From an uncultured Blautia sp. (GTDB lineage Bacteria > Bacillota > Clostridia > Lachnospirales > Lachnospiraceae), in contig CAMNTH010000010.1 of the NCBI GenBank assembly GCA_946557785.1, positions 38,351 through 102,350 on the forward strand: a stretch of 64,000 nt of DNA, written 5' to 3'. Below the pieces are notes generated by a model. It saw only the letters and a program-made list of their open reading frames with translations. It did not search any database and was not told where the DNA came from. Below are positions 54,740 to 63,929 of the stretch, piece by piece (position 1 is the first letter of the stretch; each line of letters starts with the position of its first letter). The position numbers and the translations under genes were made by a program.

Positions 54740-55486
54740 TTACAGAACTTTATTCAGGAAATCAATGGTGCGGGCTTCCTTTGGATTGAGGATCACATCC
54801 TTTGGAGTTCCCTCCTCTACAATATAACCGTCATCCATAAAAATAACCCTGTCTGCTACCTCACGGGCAAAACCAATCTCATGGGTAACAATTACCATGG
54901 TCATCCCATCCGCTGCAAGCTGTTTCATAACCTGCAGAACTTCACCAACCATCTCCGGATCCAATGCAGAAGTTGGCTCATCAAACAGCATAATATCCGG
55001 ATGCATACACAAAGCCCTGGCAATAGCCACACGCTGTTTCTGACCGCCGGAAAGCTGGGACGGATACGCATCTGCCTTCTCCTCCAGTCCTACTTTACGA
55101 AGCATCTGAAGAGCCTGCTGGCGAGCTTCCTCTTTTGATGCTTTTTTTAAATCCACAGGAGCCAGGGTCAGGTTGCGCAGTACATTCAGATTATGGAACA
55201 GGTTGAAATGCTGAAATACCATGCCAACTCGTTCCCGGACCTGATTGATATTGATCTTTTTATCAGACAGATTTACACCGTCTACCACAACATCTCCAAA
55301 GGTAATCTCCTCAAGCTTGTTCATGCACCGCAGAAACGTAGATTTACCGCTGCCGGACGGCCCGATGATCACCACCACTTCTCCCTCATATATATCCGTA
55401 GAAATATCCTTCAGCACTTCAAGGGAATCGAAATTCTTCTTCAAATGGGAAACATGAATTTTAACATTATTTTTATTAACGGCCAC
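54740..55486 (-). CDS. glnQ: Amino-acid ABC transporter ATP-binding protein
   Basis: 248 residues from GTG 55486, with GGAGG seven bases upstream; it overlaps the permease stop by 11 bases. Walker [11 protein letters not shown]-loop VFQHFNLF, signature [15 protein letters not shown], Walker [14 protein letters not shown]-loop VTHE. PAAT-family (GlnQ/HisP) ATPase, the last gene of a three-gene uptake system. Confidence 0.94.
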   Translation of the reverse strand: MAVNKNNVKIHVSHLKKNFDSLEVLKDISTDIYEGEVVVIIGPSGSGKSTFLRCMNKLEEITFGDVVVDGVNLSDKKININQVRERVGMVFQHFNLFHNLNVLRNLTLAPVDLKKASKEEARQQALQMLRKVGLEEKADAYPSQLSGGQKQRVAIARALCMHPDIMLFDEPTSALDPEMVGEVLQVMKQLAADGMTMVIVTHEIGFAREVADRVIFMDDGYIVEEGTPKDVILNPKEARTIDFLNKVL

Positions 55487-56144
55487 GGTTCAGCCTCCTC
55501 TCCAGTCTCCTTGCCACCTTGGACAGAATTGTAATCACGATCAGATACATGACAGCAACGATCGCCCATGTCTGAAAGGACATAAAGGTAATGGCCACAA
55601 CATTCTTGGCACTGTTTACCAATTCCGGGAAACCGATGACTGACAAAATAGACGTATCCTTTAAGGTAATAATAAACTGATTAATAATACTTGGGATCAT
55701 GGTACGGATTGCCTGAGGCAGTACCACTCTCACCATAGCCCGCCAATAGGGAAGTCCCAAACTCCTTGCCGCCTCCATCTGTCCAATGTCCACAGACTGA
55801 ATACCTGCACGGATAATTTCCGCCATATATGCACCGCAGTTTAGTGCCAGACAGATGGTTCCAGCCTGAAGGGCTGTAAGTGTAAAGGAAACTCCCATCA
55901 TATTGTTCAGGCAGTAAGGAATTCCGAAAAATACAAAATAGGCAAGTACGATCATCGGCACACCGCGGATCACATCTACAAAAATCCCGGCGATGACATT
56001 ACAGACTTTGTTTTTCAGGACGCTTAAAAGCCCAAAAAACATACCTAAAATACAGGCAAAGAAAAGCCCGCACAAGGCAAGCAAAAGGGTCTGCCCCATT
56101 GCCTGCAGCAGAAGCCTGCCATAAGTGTGCAAAATTTGAATCAT
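55476..56144 (-). CDS. Amino-acid ABC transporter permease
   Basis: 222 residues, five membrane helices, HisM/GlnP type. The ATPase-contact EAA loop is [34 protein letters not shown] single permease suggests a homodimer. It lies 72 bp after the binding-protein gene. Confidence 0.93.
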   Translation of the reverse strand: MIQILHTYGRLLLQAMGQTLLLALCGLFFACILGMFFGLLSVLKNKVCNVIAGIFVDVIRGVPMIVLAYFVFFGIPYCLNNMMGVSFTLTALQAGTICLALNCGAYMAEIIRAGIQSVDIGQMEAARSLGLPYWRAMVRVVLPQAIRTMIPSIINQFIITLKDTSILSVIGFPELVNSAKNVVAITFMSFQTWAIVAVMYLIVITILSKVARRLERRLNRGR

Positions 56145-56216
56145 GAAAAAACTCCTTTCAAAAAGGGGCGCTGAAATAATATCAGTGCCCCATGTACTCT
56201 TACATCATAACCTGGT

Positions 56217-57032
56217 TTATTCTTCTTCAGCCTCTTCTGCATCTGCCTCAGTTCCTGTCTCTTCTGTGCTGTCTTTTGCAGATCCAAGGTATGTAGCAAT
56301 GATTTCGTCATATTTGCCGTTCTCTTTGATGTTCTTCAGTCCTTCGTTAAACATATCAAGTAATTCCTGGCTGTTTTCGCTGAAAATTGCAAATCCATAA
56401 GGAGCACCTTCGTTCTCCGTTCCTTCTACGATCTTCAGATCCAGATTTCCGTCTTTAATAGAGGATGCCATGATCGGAGTATCCTCAAAGCAGGCAACAA
56501 CCTGTCCGCCCAAAACCGCCTGATACATTGTAGGTGAATCTTCAAAATAAGTAATCTCAAATCCGTTCTCTTCCTTCAGAGTTTCTGCATAAGCAGCTCC
56601 CTGTGTACCGGTCTTAACGCCTACCATCTTTCCATCCAGATCAGCAAAGCCTGAGATCTCAGAATCTGCTTTTACTGTCATGCTCTGGGTTGCATTATAA
56701 TATCCGTCTGAGAACATCCAGCCCTTTTCTTTCCTTTCGTCTGTGATGGATGCCCCTGCGATCATAGCGTCTGCCTGTCCTGCCTGGCATGCTGCAATGG
56801 AAGCGTCCCATCCAAGGCTCTTCATTTCGTACTCAAAGCCCTGATCCTCAGCAATAGCTGCCACAATATCCACATCAATTCCCACAAACTCGCCGTTTTC
56901 GTCCGTATATTCAAATGGCTTAAAAACGGTATCTGTAGCAATCGTCCACTTCTTATCTGCTGCTGCAGCCGGGATGGCAGCACCGCAAATCATAGCACCT
57001 GTTAATAAAACTGCGATCAATTTTTTCTTCAT
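56217..57032 (-). CDS. Amino-acid ABC transporter substrate-binding protein
   Basis: 271 residues, SBP_bac_3. Signal peptide MKKKLIAVLLTGAMICGAA with an AAA-type cleavage site and no classical lipobox. IATDTVFKPFEYTDENGEFVGIDVDIVAAIAE is the family opening; ITDERKEKGWMFSDGYYNATQ binds the alpha-amino/carboxyl group. A C-terminal acidic tail (ETGTEADAEEAEEE) follows. Specificity is uncertain, polar amino acid at a guess. A promoter lies upstream. Confidence 0.9.
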   Translation of the reverse strand: MKKKLIAVLLTGAMICGAAIPAAAADKKWTIATDTVFKPFEYTDENGEFVGIDVDIVAAIAEDQGFEYEMKSLGWDASIAACQAGQADAMIAGASITDERKEKGWMFSDGYYNATQSMTVKADSEISGFADLDGKMVGVKTGTQGAAYAETLKEENGFEITYFEDSPTMYQAVLGGQVVACFEDTPIMASSIKDGNLDLKIVEGTENEGAPYGFAIFSENSQELLDMFNEGLKNIKENGKYDEIIATYLGSAKDSTEETGTEADAEEAEEE

Positions 57033-57122
57033 AATACCTGTTCTCCTCTTCTTTCATATTCTGGTCGTAAAAAAGAGCGCAGACATTTTATCATATCAAC
57101 GCCCTTGTCTCATTAAAAGAAT

Positions 57123-57150
57123 ATTATCACAGGTTTCTATTCATTGTCAA
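57123..57150 (-). promoter_or_regulatory. Promoter of the amino-acid ABC operon
   Basis: Minus-strand TTGACA (57150-57145), 16-bp spacer, GATAAT (57128-57123) with upstream TG. Confidence 0.6.
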
Positions 57151-57178
57151 GCAAATATATCAGCACAGCAAAGTATTA

Positions 57179-57946
57179 TCATAGTGCAACGCCGTCTGCC
57201 CTCCTGTTTTTACGCAGATAAAGAATAAAGCCGACTGCGCATACAAAAATACTGATAAACTGGGAGGTTGACAGCAATCCTACACTTCCCCGCTCCAGAT
57301 CTCCCCGGAAAAATTCCAGGATAAAACGGCCGATACTATAAAAAATCAGATAACAGGCTGCCACTTGTCCATCTGCCTTTTTATGCTTTGCGATCCAAAG
57401 AAGCGCACCGAAATGAATAAAATCCAACGCACTGGAATAAATCTGCGTAGGTATCAGCCCTATGTTATTAGGTGCAAAACTGGAATCCCGAAAAGTCACT
57501 GCAAATGGCCCTGCTGTCTCTTTTCCATAACAGCAGCCTGCCAGAAAGCATCCAATCCTCCCAAACCCCTGGGCAAGGGCAATGGACGGCATTACCAGGT
57601 CAAAATACTGAAAAAAATCCAGCTTATTTATACGGCAGTAAGCATATCCTATGAGGATTCCGCCGATAATCCCCCCGTACACCACAAAACCGTCTCCCAT
57701 AGTTCTTAAAAGAAAACCGGGGTCACTTACCACACTCTTCCACTCTGTAATCCAAAATAAAAGCTTTGCACACGCAAACCCGCCTGCTGTACACCAGATT
57801 ACCAAATAAAAAATATGGTCATACTTCAGCTTCAGCTTTTTTGCCCGATACTCAGCCGTAAAATAGGCAGCCAGCACTCCAATGGCGATCATAAAACCAT
57901 ATCCATAAACTGTAAAAGAACCGATCGTAAATAATTCTTCTTTCAT
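57179..57946 (-). CDS. lgt: Prolipoprotein diacylglyceryl transferase
   Basis: 255 residues, seven membrane helices. GDGFVVYGGIIGGI corresponds to the family motif around HGGL, and ALAQGFGRIGCFLAGCCYGKET contains the Lgt signature with Arg/Gly/Cys. The C-terminal R-FILEFFRGD is conserved. Adds diacylglycerol to the lipobox Cys of prelipoproteins. It starts five bases after the arginase-family stop. Confidence 0.93.
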   Translation of the reverse strand: MKEELFTIGSFTVYGYGFMIAIGVLAAYFTAEYRAKKLKLKYDHIFYLVIWCTAGGFACAKLLFWITEWKSVVSDPGFLLRTMGDGFVVYGGIIGGILIGYAYCRINKLDFFQYFDLVMPSIALAQGFGRIGCFLAGCCYGKETAGPFAVTFRDSSFAPNNIGLIPTQIYSSALDFIHFGALLWIAKHKKADGQVAACYLIFYSIGRFILEFFRGDLERGSVGLLSTSQFISIFVCAVGFILYLRKNRRADGVAL

Positions 57947-57950
57947 AGCG

Positions 57951-58748
57951 TTATCCTTTCAGGTGTCCAAAAAGCTCCACCAATGCGCAGTTAGCAGCAT
58001 CATTTACGCCGCTGTATTCCTCATCCGGGCTGCATTCCCCGCAAATATCTGCTCCGATCAATTGCTGCCCCCCTTTTTCCAGTTTTTCCAAAACAATGCT
58101 CAAATACTCCAAAAGTTCCTTCAAACGCATATCTCCCTGGCTCCAGGCAGTACAGGCGTCTTTTTTGCAAAGAACATCCTTGTCTATGGATATATAAACC
58201 GGCATATCCACAGAAACATCTGCAAAAAATCTTTCCGCCTCTCTCCTATCTACTGCATCCATCTGTCCTGCCTTCAGCTTTTCCCTGCTTAAAAACTTTA
58301 CCCGATCCCGAAATTCCTTTGGAACCTGTGAAAAGGACTCCTCATCCGGCCCGCATAAAAACACTTCTTTAAGAAAAGGCAGTTCATAAAGGGAATCCGC
58401 AATCCAGCCTCCGCAGGATAAAATCCCTCCAAATGCAGGAAGCTGCATATCTGTATGATTGTCAAATACCAGAAGCCGGAATGGATGGTTTATTTTTTCC
58501 AGCCAAATCCGGCTCATATAATGATAATTTCCAGAATCTATAAAATGAATCCCCTTTACCGGAAGTTCCCGGATTTTTTCCCGAAGCATTTCTTTCGCCA
58601 TATCATCGCAGTAGCAATTGCTCCCTGGAATCCCCTTTACCTCCACCCAGGTTGTTTCTATTCCTTCATATCCTTCATAAAAGTGCTCATCACGGTAAAC
58701 TCCCGAGAAATTCATAATCACGATTTCTTTTCTGTTCATTTTCTTCAT
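57951..58748 (-). CDS. Arginase/agmatinase-family (ureohydrolase) protein
   Basis: 265 residues. Manganese-site motifs: LLVFDNHTDMQ (DxHxD) and VYISIDKDVL (SxDxDxxD core). GGDH-type motif near the start is replaced by HFIDSGNYHYM. The sequence is shorter and divergent from true arginases, and the substrate guanidino compound is unknown. Two ATG codons (58748, 58736) are possible; both have weak SDs. Confidence 0.8.
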   Translation of the reverse strand: MKKMNRKEIVIMNFSGVYRDEHFYEGYEGIETTWVEVKGIPGSNCYCDDMAKEMLREKIRELPVKGIHFIDSGNYHYMSRIWLEKINHPFRLLVFDNHTDMQLPAFGGILSCGGWIADSLYELPFLKEVFLCGPDEESFSQVPKEFRDRVKFLSREKLKAGQMDAVDRREAERFFADVSVDMPVYISIDKDVLCKKDACTAWSQGDMRLKELLEYLSIVLEKLEKGGQQLIGADICGECSPDEEYSGVNDAANCALVELFGHLKG

Positions 58749-58856
58749 ACGACCATCTTATCATGAAGTCCCGGATTATGCAACCAAAGTTAGCAGGCGG
58801 CAGGATGGACAACACAACAGGAATAGGACGTCTTATGTTAATTATAACGTTTACAA

Positions 58857-59690
58857 ATCGAGTAGGAGGGAAAATTAAATAAATTTCCCCGACCTCTCAC
58901 ACCATATTGCGTACGGTTCCGTACACGGCGGTTCAATCAACTTAACAAGTAACACTTCTTTCGGTGTAGTAATCTAACATTGAGACTAATCCAAATCGGG
59001 TTTCACTAAGTTCTTTGCTCTATTCTGCGGAGTTTTCCACTGTTTCCAAATACACATTCTCATCCGAAATCTAATCCGAGCATCGAGTTCTTTACAGAGC
59101 ATTTTCATACTTCCCATTTTGAAATAGTTAATCCACCCTCTGATTAGCTGATTGAGTTTCGCAACCTTATAACTGTTACTGACTCCCCAACTACGGCAAG
59201 TGAGTTCTTTCATCCTGTTCTTAAACTTCGCTACTGATTTGGCATGTGGTTTCGCCTTAAACTGATGTGCTCTCGAATCAAAATAGAATCCGAGTCCAAG
59301 ATATTTAAGTCCTTGTGGCTTATCTACTTTGCTCTTGCTCATATTTACCTTAAGCCCTCTCTTTTCCATTTCCTTATCAAGTTCATTCAGCATGATGTTT
59401 GCCAACAATGACGAAAGTTTTCCACCTTGTGGTGTTCCCACAATAGAATCCTCTCATCACCCTCATTCATCATATCTAGGGCTGTTAGGGTTGCTTGTTG
59501 TACAAATCTGTCTGTTACTGTTGGTACTCCTAGGCTTCTGACACCACCATCAGGCTTTGGTATCTCCACTCTTCGTACTGGTTGAGGTTTATATTTTCTT
59601 GTCCTCAACTGTTCCTTGATGTTTCCGCCGTTTGTTCAGCTATACATTTCCCAGTATCTGGGCATGTTCGGGACTTGCACCCGCTAGAGC
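58857..59690 (-). mobile_element. Group II intron remnant
   Basis: 3' part: GAACCGCC, GTACGGAACCGTACG and GGTGTGAGAGGTCGGGG (58878-58935), ending CCTCCTACTCGAT, the domain V/VI end of a class of group II introns. 5' part: GCGGGTGCAAGTCCCG (about 59671-59686) is a domain I stem. The middle encodes a broken maturase. The 5' end and most of domain I are missing, so it cannot splice. Confidence 0.7.
58986..59608 (-). pseudogene. ltrA: Group II intron maturase/reverse transcriptase (LtrA), internally deleted
   Basis: An N-terminal piece, [33 protein letters not shown] (59387-59608), is joined out of frame to the later RT/maturase part [25 protein letters not shown]...KSKVDKPQGLKYLG...LNQLIRGWINYFKMGSM (58986-59441). 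The catalytic YADD region and most of the palm are gone. Confidence 0.85.
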
Positions 59691-59711
59691 GCCCACGGCG
59701 CGCAAACAAAG

Positions 59712-59739
59712 AAAAAGGATTCTCCCAATGGGAAAATCC
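59712..59739 (-). terminator. Terminator of the DUF308 gene
   Basis: Minus-strand GGATTTTCCC (59739-59730), ATT loop, GGGAGAATCC (59726-59717), TTTTTC. Ten pairs with one G-U. Confidence 0.85.
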
Positions 59740-59749
59740 TCTCAAAATC

Positions 59750-60466
59750 TCATTCTGTCTCTTCTATATTCTCTTCCGCCGCAGGCACCTCTGACACAGG
59801 CACTTCTAATACCGATTCTTCTGATACGGATTCTTCCAATACGGTTTCTTCTGATACCAGTTCTTCTGATACTGGTTCCTCCAATACGGTTTCTTCTGCT
59901 GTCTCCTCCATTTCTTTTATTTCTTTCATTTCCTTCATTCCTTTATGCAGAATCAGCATAAAAGCAAAGTCTGCTGCTCCATTGCACAGCAAAATCCATC
60001 CGGCAAACATAATGGTATATTTCACGATCTGGAACGGATTGACGATCAGCGCAATACCCAGGCAGACAAAAATCAAGCTGCCGGTCAAAAGGGTTTTCCA
60101 CATCCCGTTCCCCTTCTTCTTCAGGCGAAAAGACCCCTGCAAAGTCCATATACTGTCAATAAGCACAAACGCTCCCAGCAAAATCGGCAAAAGCTTAATC
60201 ACTACCTGCGGATTAAAGAACAAAAATCCTCCCAGCACCAGGAGAATACCGCCGGAAAACAAATCAAGTATTGTCGTGTTCATTTTCTCCATCACATAGA
60301 TCAAAATATGATACAACCCTGCAACAATAAGTATAATCCCAAAAACAAGTTTACAGATGATATTCACCGTACCCACAGGCATACAGATCAGACACAGCCC
60401 CAGCAGAACATAAATCACAGAAGTCGCCATCTGCCCTCTCAAAAATCTCCCAATTCTCTCACTCAT
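59750..60466 (-). CDS. DUF308 (HdeD-like) membrane protein with acidic repeat tail
   Basis: 238 residues from ATG 60466 (GGAGAGG five bases upstream); a longer in-frame start at 60577 adds a very basic 37-residue leader. Six membrane helices in three pairs with VLLGLCLICMPV and ILLVLGGFLFFNP repeats, the HdeD/DUF308 fold. The last 60 residues are a Glu/Val-rich repeat built on SEE(T/S)VLEE(P/S)V, probably disordered. Function unknown. Confidence 0.85.
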   Translation of the reverse strand: MSERIGRFLRGQMATSVIYVLLGLCLICMPVGTVNIICKLVFGIILIVAGLYHILIYVMEKMNTTILDLFSGGILLVLGGFLFFNPQVVIKLLPILLGAFVLIDSIWTLQGSFRLKKKGNGMWKTLLTGSLIFVCLGIALIVNPFQIVKYTIMFAGWILLCNGAADFAFMLILHKGMKEMKEIKEMEETAEETVLEEPVSEELVSEETVLEESVSEESVLEVPVSEVPAAEENIEETE

Positions 60467-60664
60467 ACTTTCCTCTCCCTTCCAGACCTTCCAAATCCTT
60501 CTCATCCTTTTTCGTAAGTATACCTCTTTTTTCTTCCTCCGTCCATAAAAAATCTGTTTTCTGTTATTTCCTTTCATTTTTAGACGTAATCGGTATAAAC
60601 TATTTTCTTCTTATCTATCTTATGATATGATTCTATTAAGTATATTACAAAAGAGGAAAAACTT

Positions 60665-60877
60665 ATGAAAATCGAAAGAATCCATTCGCTGCGTACAGAC
60701 CATAATCTTACCCAGACAGAGATCGCCCGTGCAATCCATGTGTCACAGCGTAGTTATTCTCATTACGAGACAGGATCCCGCTCCGTTCCGGTGGAGATTC
60801 TTATTCTATTATGCGACTACTACCAGGTATCCATTGATTATCTTCTTGGGCGCACCAACAACCCCAAAATTCCATAA
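60665..60877 (+). CDS. XRE-family helix-turn-helix regulator
   Basis: 70 residues: one Cro/CI-type HTH. RIHSLRTDHNLTQTEIARAIHVSQRSYSHYETGSRSVPVEILILLCDYYQVSIDYLLGRT is canonical, ending right after the DYLLGR motif. GAGG precedes the ATG. Its target is not apparent; no partner toxin gene is next to it. Confidence 0.9.
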   Translation: MKIERIHSLRTDHNLTQTEIARAIHVSQRSYSHYETGSRSVPVEILILLCDYYQVSIDYLLGRTNNPKIP

Positions 60878-61294
60878 TGCAAAAATCTTTATTATTGCCT
60901 ATAGCACTTCCTCCCGTCCTGGAATAGATACAGCCGCCCCGGGGCGGGATACCGCAATGAAAGCTGCCTTTGCAGCCAACCAAAGCCCCTTCTGCGCAGG
61001 CATTCCCTTAATCATAGATGAAATTTTAGATACTCTGAGTTAGAAGCAGCTGAAATCTTACTTTTCCGCCTCTGATTTCGAGACAGTAGGTACAACCGGA
61101 GGATCCGATTCTTCATTTCCAGATACGGAGTAACCTCTTCCCTGGTTAACAAAAAAGATCTCCACACATACATTCCCAAAAGGGAACCTCAATTACTGGA
61201 GCAATAATAGCAATAATATAGCAAGTACTGCCGCATCTGCGACTTTTCATCACGGATACTGCAGTACTTTTTTCTGTTGTTTCATCATACTTAT
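60878..61294. other. Gene-free stretch with a plus-strand terminator-like hairpin
   Basis: No convincing coding frame. AAGTACTGC (61223-61231) pairs with GCAGTACTT (61261-61269) followed by TTTT, a plus-strand terminator 350 bp after the XRE gene. An RNA gene between them is possible but unsupported. Confidence 0.4.
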
Positions 61295-61717
61295 TTAATT
61301 ATTTTCTTCTTTCTCTCTACAGTCTTTGCAAACCCCATGCAAAATAGAATTTTCACAATGAAGAATAAACCCATGATCTTGGGAAACATGAGTGGAAATT
61401 TCTTTCATAAAATGGCAGTCAAGATGGATAATCCTTCCGCATTTCATACATTTTAAATGAAGATGTTCACTGCAGCGGCGTTCCGGATGCACATATTGAT
61501 ATGCAGACTGACTGCCTTTTTCAGCCACATACTTCATAATGGTTCCTTCCTTTGCAAGCTTATCAAGATAACGGTAAACTGTAGTGATATTTACCTCACT
61601 ATTCTGTGCCTTTAAATAGTCGTCCACATCAGAAGCTGTCACTGACCTTTCATCGCTCTCTTTTAGAAAATCAAGTATTTTTTTCCGGCTTGCCGTCACA
61701 TAACTGCTGCCTGCCAT
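61295..61717 (-). CDS. Fur-family metalloregulator
   Basis: 140 residues from ATG 61717 (AGGAGG at six bases). Winged helix VTASRKKILDFLKES...VTASDVDDYLKAQN-EVNITTVYRYLDKLAKEGTI; dimerisation and metal part with HPERRCSEHLHLKCMKCGRIIHLDCHFMK and CxxC near the end (VCKDC). Two Cys pairs make the structural zinc site. Whether it senses Fe, Zn, Mn or peroxide cannot be told. It lies 69 bp downstream of a metal-exporter-like permease and is probably co-transcribed. Confidence 0.9.
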   Translation of the reverse strand: MAGSSYVTASRKKILDFLKESDERSVTASDVDDYLKAQNSEVNITTVYRYLDKLAKEGTIMKYVAEKGSQSAYQYVHPERRCSEHLHLKCMKCGRIIHLDCHFMKEISTHVSQDHGFILHCENSILHGVCKDCREKEENN

Positions 61718-61785
61718 CTTCTGCCTCCTAAAATTAAAACTTCTTTTTCCGCAAATATCTTTCTCCTGTCTCACTGCTTTGCCGC

Positions 61786-62640
61786 TTAAAAAACAATACC
61801 TGCTGCCTCAATCAAACTTCCCCAGAGTACACCGGTTATATACAGTATCAAAATAATTCCCCCATTTTGTTTCCTGTTCTTATTCAGGCGTATCAGTACC
61901 AGAAGACCAACTCCTGCATTAACCAGAAGGCCTGCCATCATAGCACCTGCGCTGATAATCTGATCCAGATAAAGCTGCGTAATCACCACCGAAGAGGCAC
62001 AGTTGGGGATAAGCCCTGCCAAAGCAGCAACAGCCTCTCCCAAAAATGGTACCTTTATAAATAGATTCCCCAAGGTATCCTCTCCAATAATTCCAATCAT
62101 AATATTTAAACACACAGAAATCAAGAGGATATAAATAAAGATTTTTATGGTATGTCCAAAAGCAGAATAGATAATCCCCTGCTCACAGTGGCAATGCTCC
62201 TCTTCACAAATTTTATGAATATCTGTTTTCTCCTTCTCTGCCTTCAAAATATGAGTACAACAATAATCCAATATAAAGCCGGACAGAATTCCAATCCCAG
62301 CTTTCACCAAAAGAATCCGCACGATCGTCAGCACTGGTACTGCATTGGAAATCATAAGCGGCAGCATTTCATCCGATGTAGATAAATAGACTGCAAGAAG
62401 CGTCCCCACAGTAATTACTCTTCCGGAAAAAAGGCTGGATGCTGCAGCCGAGAATCCGCACTGCGGTATCAAGCCAAGCAATCCGCCCCACAGCGGTCCG
62501 ATCCTGCCTGCAGTTTCTATCCGTCTGCTGGAAGCTGTTCCTGTATTATGCTCCAGAAATTCCATTAACAGATATGTCAGGAAAAGAAAGGGGAGTAATT
62601 TCATACTATCTCCAAAAGAATCCAACAAAATTTCTTTCAT
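61786..62640 (-). CDS. ArsP_2-like putative metal exporter
   Basis: 284 residues from ATG 62640 (GGAGG upstream; a GTG six codons earlier is not needed). About eight to ten membrane helices in two inverted repeats, each with a P-x-C motif: LIPQCGFSAAASSLFSG and LIPNCASSVVITQLYLD. A cytosolic loop (about 135-160) is rich in Cys and His (CCTHIL, EEEHCHCEQG), consistent with metal binding. It matches the putative 10TM heavy-metal exporter family. Control by the adjacent Fur-like protein supports metal transport; the ion is unknown. Confidence 0.8.
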   Translation of the reverse strand: MKEILLDSFGDSMKLLPFLFLTYLLMEFLEHNTGTASSRRIETAGRIGPLWGGLLGLIPQCGFSAAASSLFSGRVITVGTLLAVYLSTSDEMLPLMISNAVPVLTIVRILLVKAGIGILSGFILDYCCTHILKAEKEKTDIHKICEEEHCHCEQGIIYSAFGHTIKIFIYILLISVCLNIMIGIIGEDTLGNLFIKVPFLGEAVAALAGLIPNCASSVVITQLYLDQIISAGAMMAGLLVNAGVGLLVLIRLNKNRKQNGGIILILYITGVLWGSLIEAAGIVF

Positions 62641-62691
62641 ATATCCTCCAAATGTCACCGACTCTGTCAGTTATATTTGCAGCTTATTTTC

Positions 62692-62718
62692 ATTTGCAAA
62701 TTAATTGCATTTGCAAAT
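62692..62718. promoter_or_regulatory. Two tandem palindromes, candidate Fur-family operator
   Basis: ATTTGCAAAT at 62692-62701 and again at 62709-62718, centres 17 bp apart, with further TTGCA half sites at either side. They lie between the exporter start and the divergent BFD-like gene, so the Fur-family protein could control both. Confidence 0.6.
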
Positions 62719-62849
62719 TGCTTGCATTTTGTATTATATCTATTTTCCTGGAAATGTCAAGTACTCATGGATAGGATGCAGGAGCGGCTTTTATCCGCAT
62801 AATTTCCAAACATCCTGCACATCCTATACATGAAAGGATGGTGTGCAAT

Positions 62850-63038
62850 ATGGATCTAAATAAAATTGTATGTGAATGTTTACAAGTTACAAATGGCGAT
62901 ATTAAAAATGCCGTTGATAATGGTGCAAGTACACTGGAAGAAATACGAGAAGCAACCGGGGCAACTGACGGATGCGGTGCATGTACGGATGCAGTGCAAA
63001 GGGTACTTGATTATTTTTCAGAGGAGCGGGATAATTGA
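62850..63038 (+). CDS. BFD-like [2Fe-2S] domain protein
   Basis: 62 residues from ATG 62850 (an ATG four codons earlier is also possible; SD AAAGG). VCECLQVTNGDIKNAVDNGASTLEEIREATGATDGCGACTDAVQRVLDYF is the BFD-like domain, with four Cys in CxC...CxxC pattern binding a [2Fe-2S] cluster. Bfd proteins release iron from bacterioferritin; stand-alone clostridial ones have unproven partners. Its position beside the Fur box suggests iron or metal control. Confidence 0.88.
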   Translation: MDLNKIVCECLQVTNGDIKNAVDNGASTLEEIREATGATDGCGACTDAVQRVLDYFSEERDN

Positions 63039-63120
63039 TGTGAATTTTCAGCACCCAGTATTGAGTTATTTCTCTTGCTGGGTCTTTCACATGTTTTTCA
63101 CCTGCTGCTTGCACATTTGA

Positions 63121-63537
63121 TTATCCCTTGCGAATCTCAATAAGCCGAAGTACATCCGCAAATATTTCACCCTGATCTTCCAAATCAATCATAAGCCATT
63201 TCTGTCCGTTTCCCGTCTTGGTTTTTTCATAAAGTACTCTTAATTGTGGTGTACATTCCCATAAAATAGTCTCAACTGCTTCTTTTTCTTTTACTCCAAC
63301 CACAACCAGTACCGTAAAATATCCTTCTCTGGGATAGATCGTACACAGGCTTTTTCCAGACTTTTTAAATTTTACATTCCAACCTCGTTCCCAACTACAA
63401 CGGCTAAATTCTATTTTCTCATGGCACTTGTACTTGTTTTTAATCTCGGAACAAAATTGCATGAATACAGGATTTCTAACATATTCCGCAAGATCATCTA
63501 ATACCGGAATTTCCCCTTGATTTTGCATATCAAGCAT
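63121..63537 (-). CDS. DUF3788 domain protein
   Basis: 138 residues from ATG 63537 (AAAGGAG seven bases upstream). CSEIKNKYKCHEKIEFSRCSWERGWNVKFKKSGKSLCTIYPREGYFTVLVVVG is the DUF3788 core and WLMIDLEDQGEIFADVLRLIEIRKG the typical end. Function unknown. Many relatives occur in clostridia. Confidence 0.85.
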   Translation of the reverse strand: MLDMQNQGEIPVLDDLAEYVRNPVFMQFCSEIKNKYKCHEKIEFSRCSWERGWNVKFKKSGKSLCTIYPREGYFTVLVVVGVKEKEAVETILWECTPQLRVLYEKTKTGNGQKWLMIDLEDQGEIFADVLRLIEIRKG

Positions 63538-63605
63538 AACCATTCTCCTTTGCTCTTTATAGAAAGTGAAGTTTTATAGCTTTTCTTTAGGCTTAGCAAC
63601 ACAAA

Positions 63606-63636
63606 AACAAAAAAGCCTTGAATTTCAAGGCTTTTT
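63606..63636 (-). terminator. Terminator of the tRNA cluster
   Basis: AAAAGCCTTGAA (63611-63622) pairs with TTCAAGGCTTTT (63625-63636), followed on the minus strand by TTTTTG. Just after tRNA-Cys. Confidence 0.85.
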
Positions 63637-63639
63637 AAG

Positions 63640-63710
63640 AGGTGCCACCCGGATTTGAACCGGGGATAGAGGTGTTGCAGACCTTTGCCTTACCACTTGG
63701 CTATGGCACC
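63640..63710 (-). tRNA. tRNA-Cys (GCA)
   Basis: Seven-base acceptor stem GGTGCCA/TGGCACC, discriminator U, anticodon loop CTGCAAC giving GCA, T-arm GGTTCAAATCC. Discriminator U and GCA both mark tRNA-Cys. CCA is not encoded. Confidence 0.96.
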
Positions 63711-63747
63711 TTAGTTATTATATTATATGCACTCTCCTGGAGAGAAA

Positions 63748-63819
63748 TGACTCCAAGGGGATTTGAACCCCTGTTACCGCCGTGAAAGGGCGGTGTCTTA
63801 ACCGCTTGACCATGGAGCC
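63748..63819 (-). tRNA. tRNA-Glu (TTC)
   Basis: Acceptor GGCTCCA/TGGAGTC, anticodon loop CTTTCAC giving TTC, T-arm GGTTCAAATCC. Middle gene of the cluster. Confidence 0.96.
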
Positions 63820-63856
63820 AAGTATGAGATTTTATATCGGCCTCATGTTCCGAAAA

Positions 63857-63929
63857 CTCCCCCTGTTGGACTCGAACCAACGACACTGCGGTTAACAGCC
63901 GCATGCTCTACCGACTGAGCTAAGGAGGA
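63857..63929 (-). tRNA. tRNA-Asn (GTT)
   Basis: Acceptor TCCTCCT/AGGGGGA, discriminator G, anticodon loop CTGTTAA giving GTT, D-arm AGCTCAGTCGGTAGAGC, T-arm GGTTCGAGTCC. First gene of the cluster. Confidence 0.96.
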
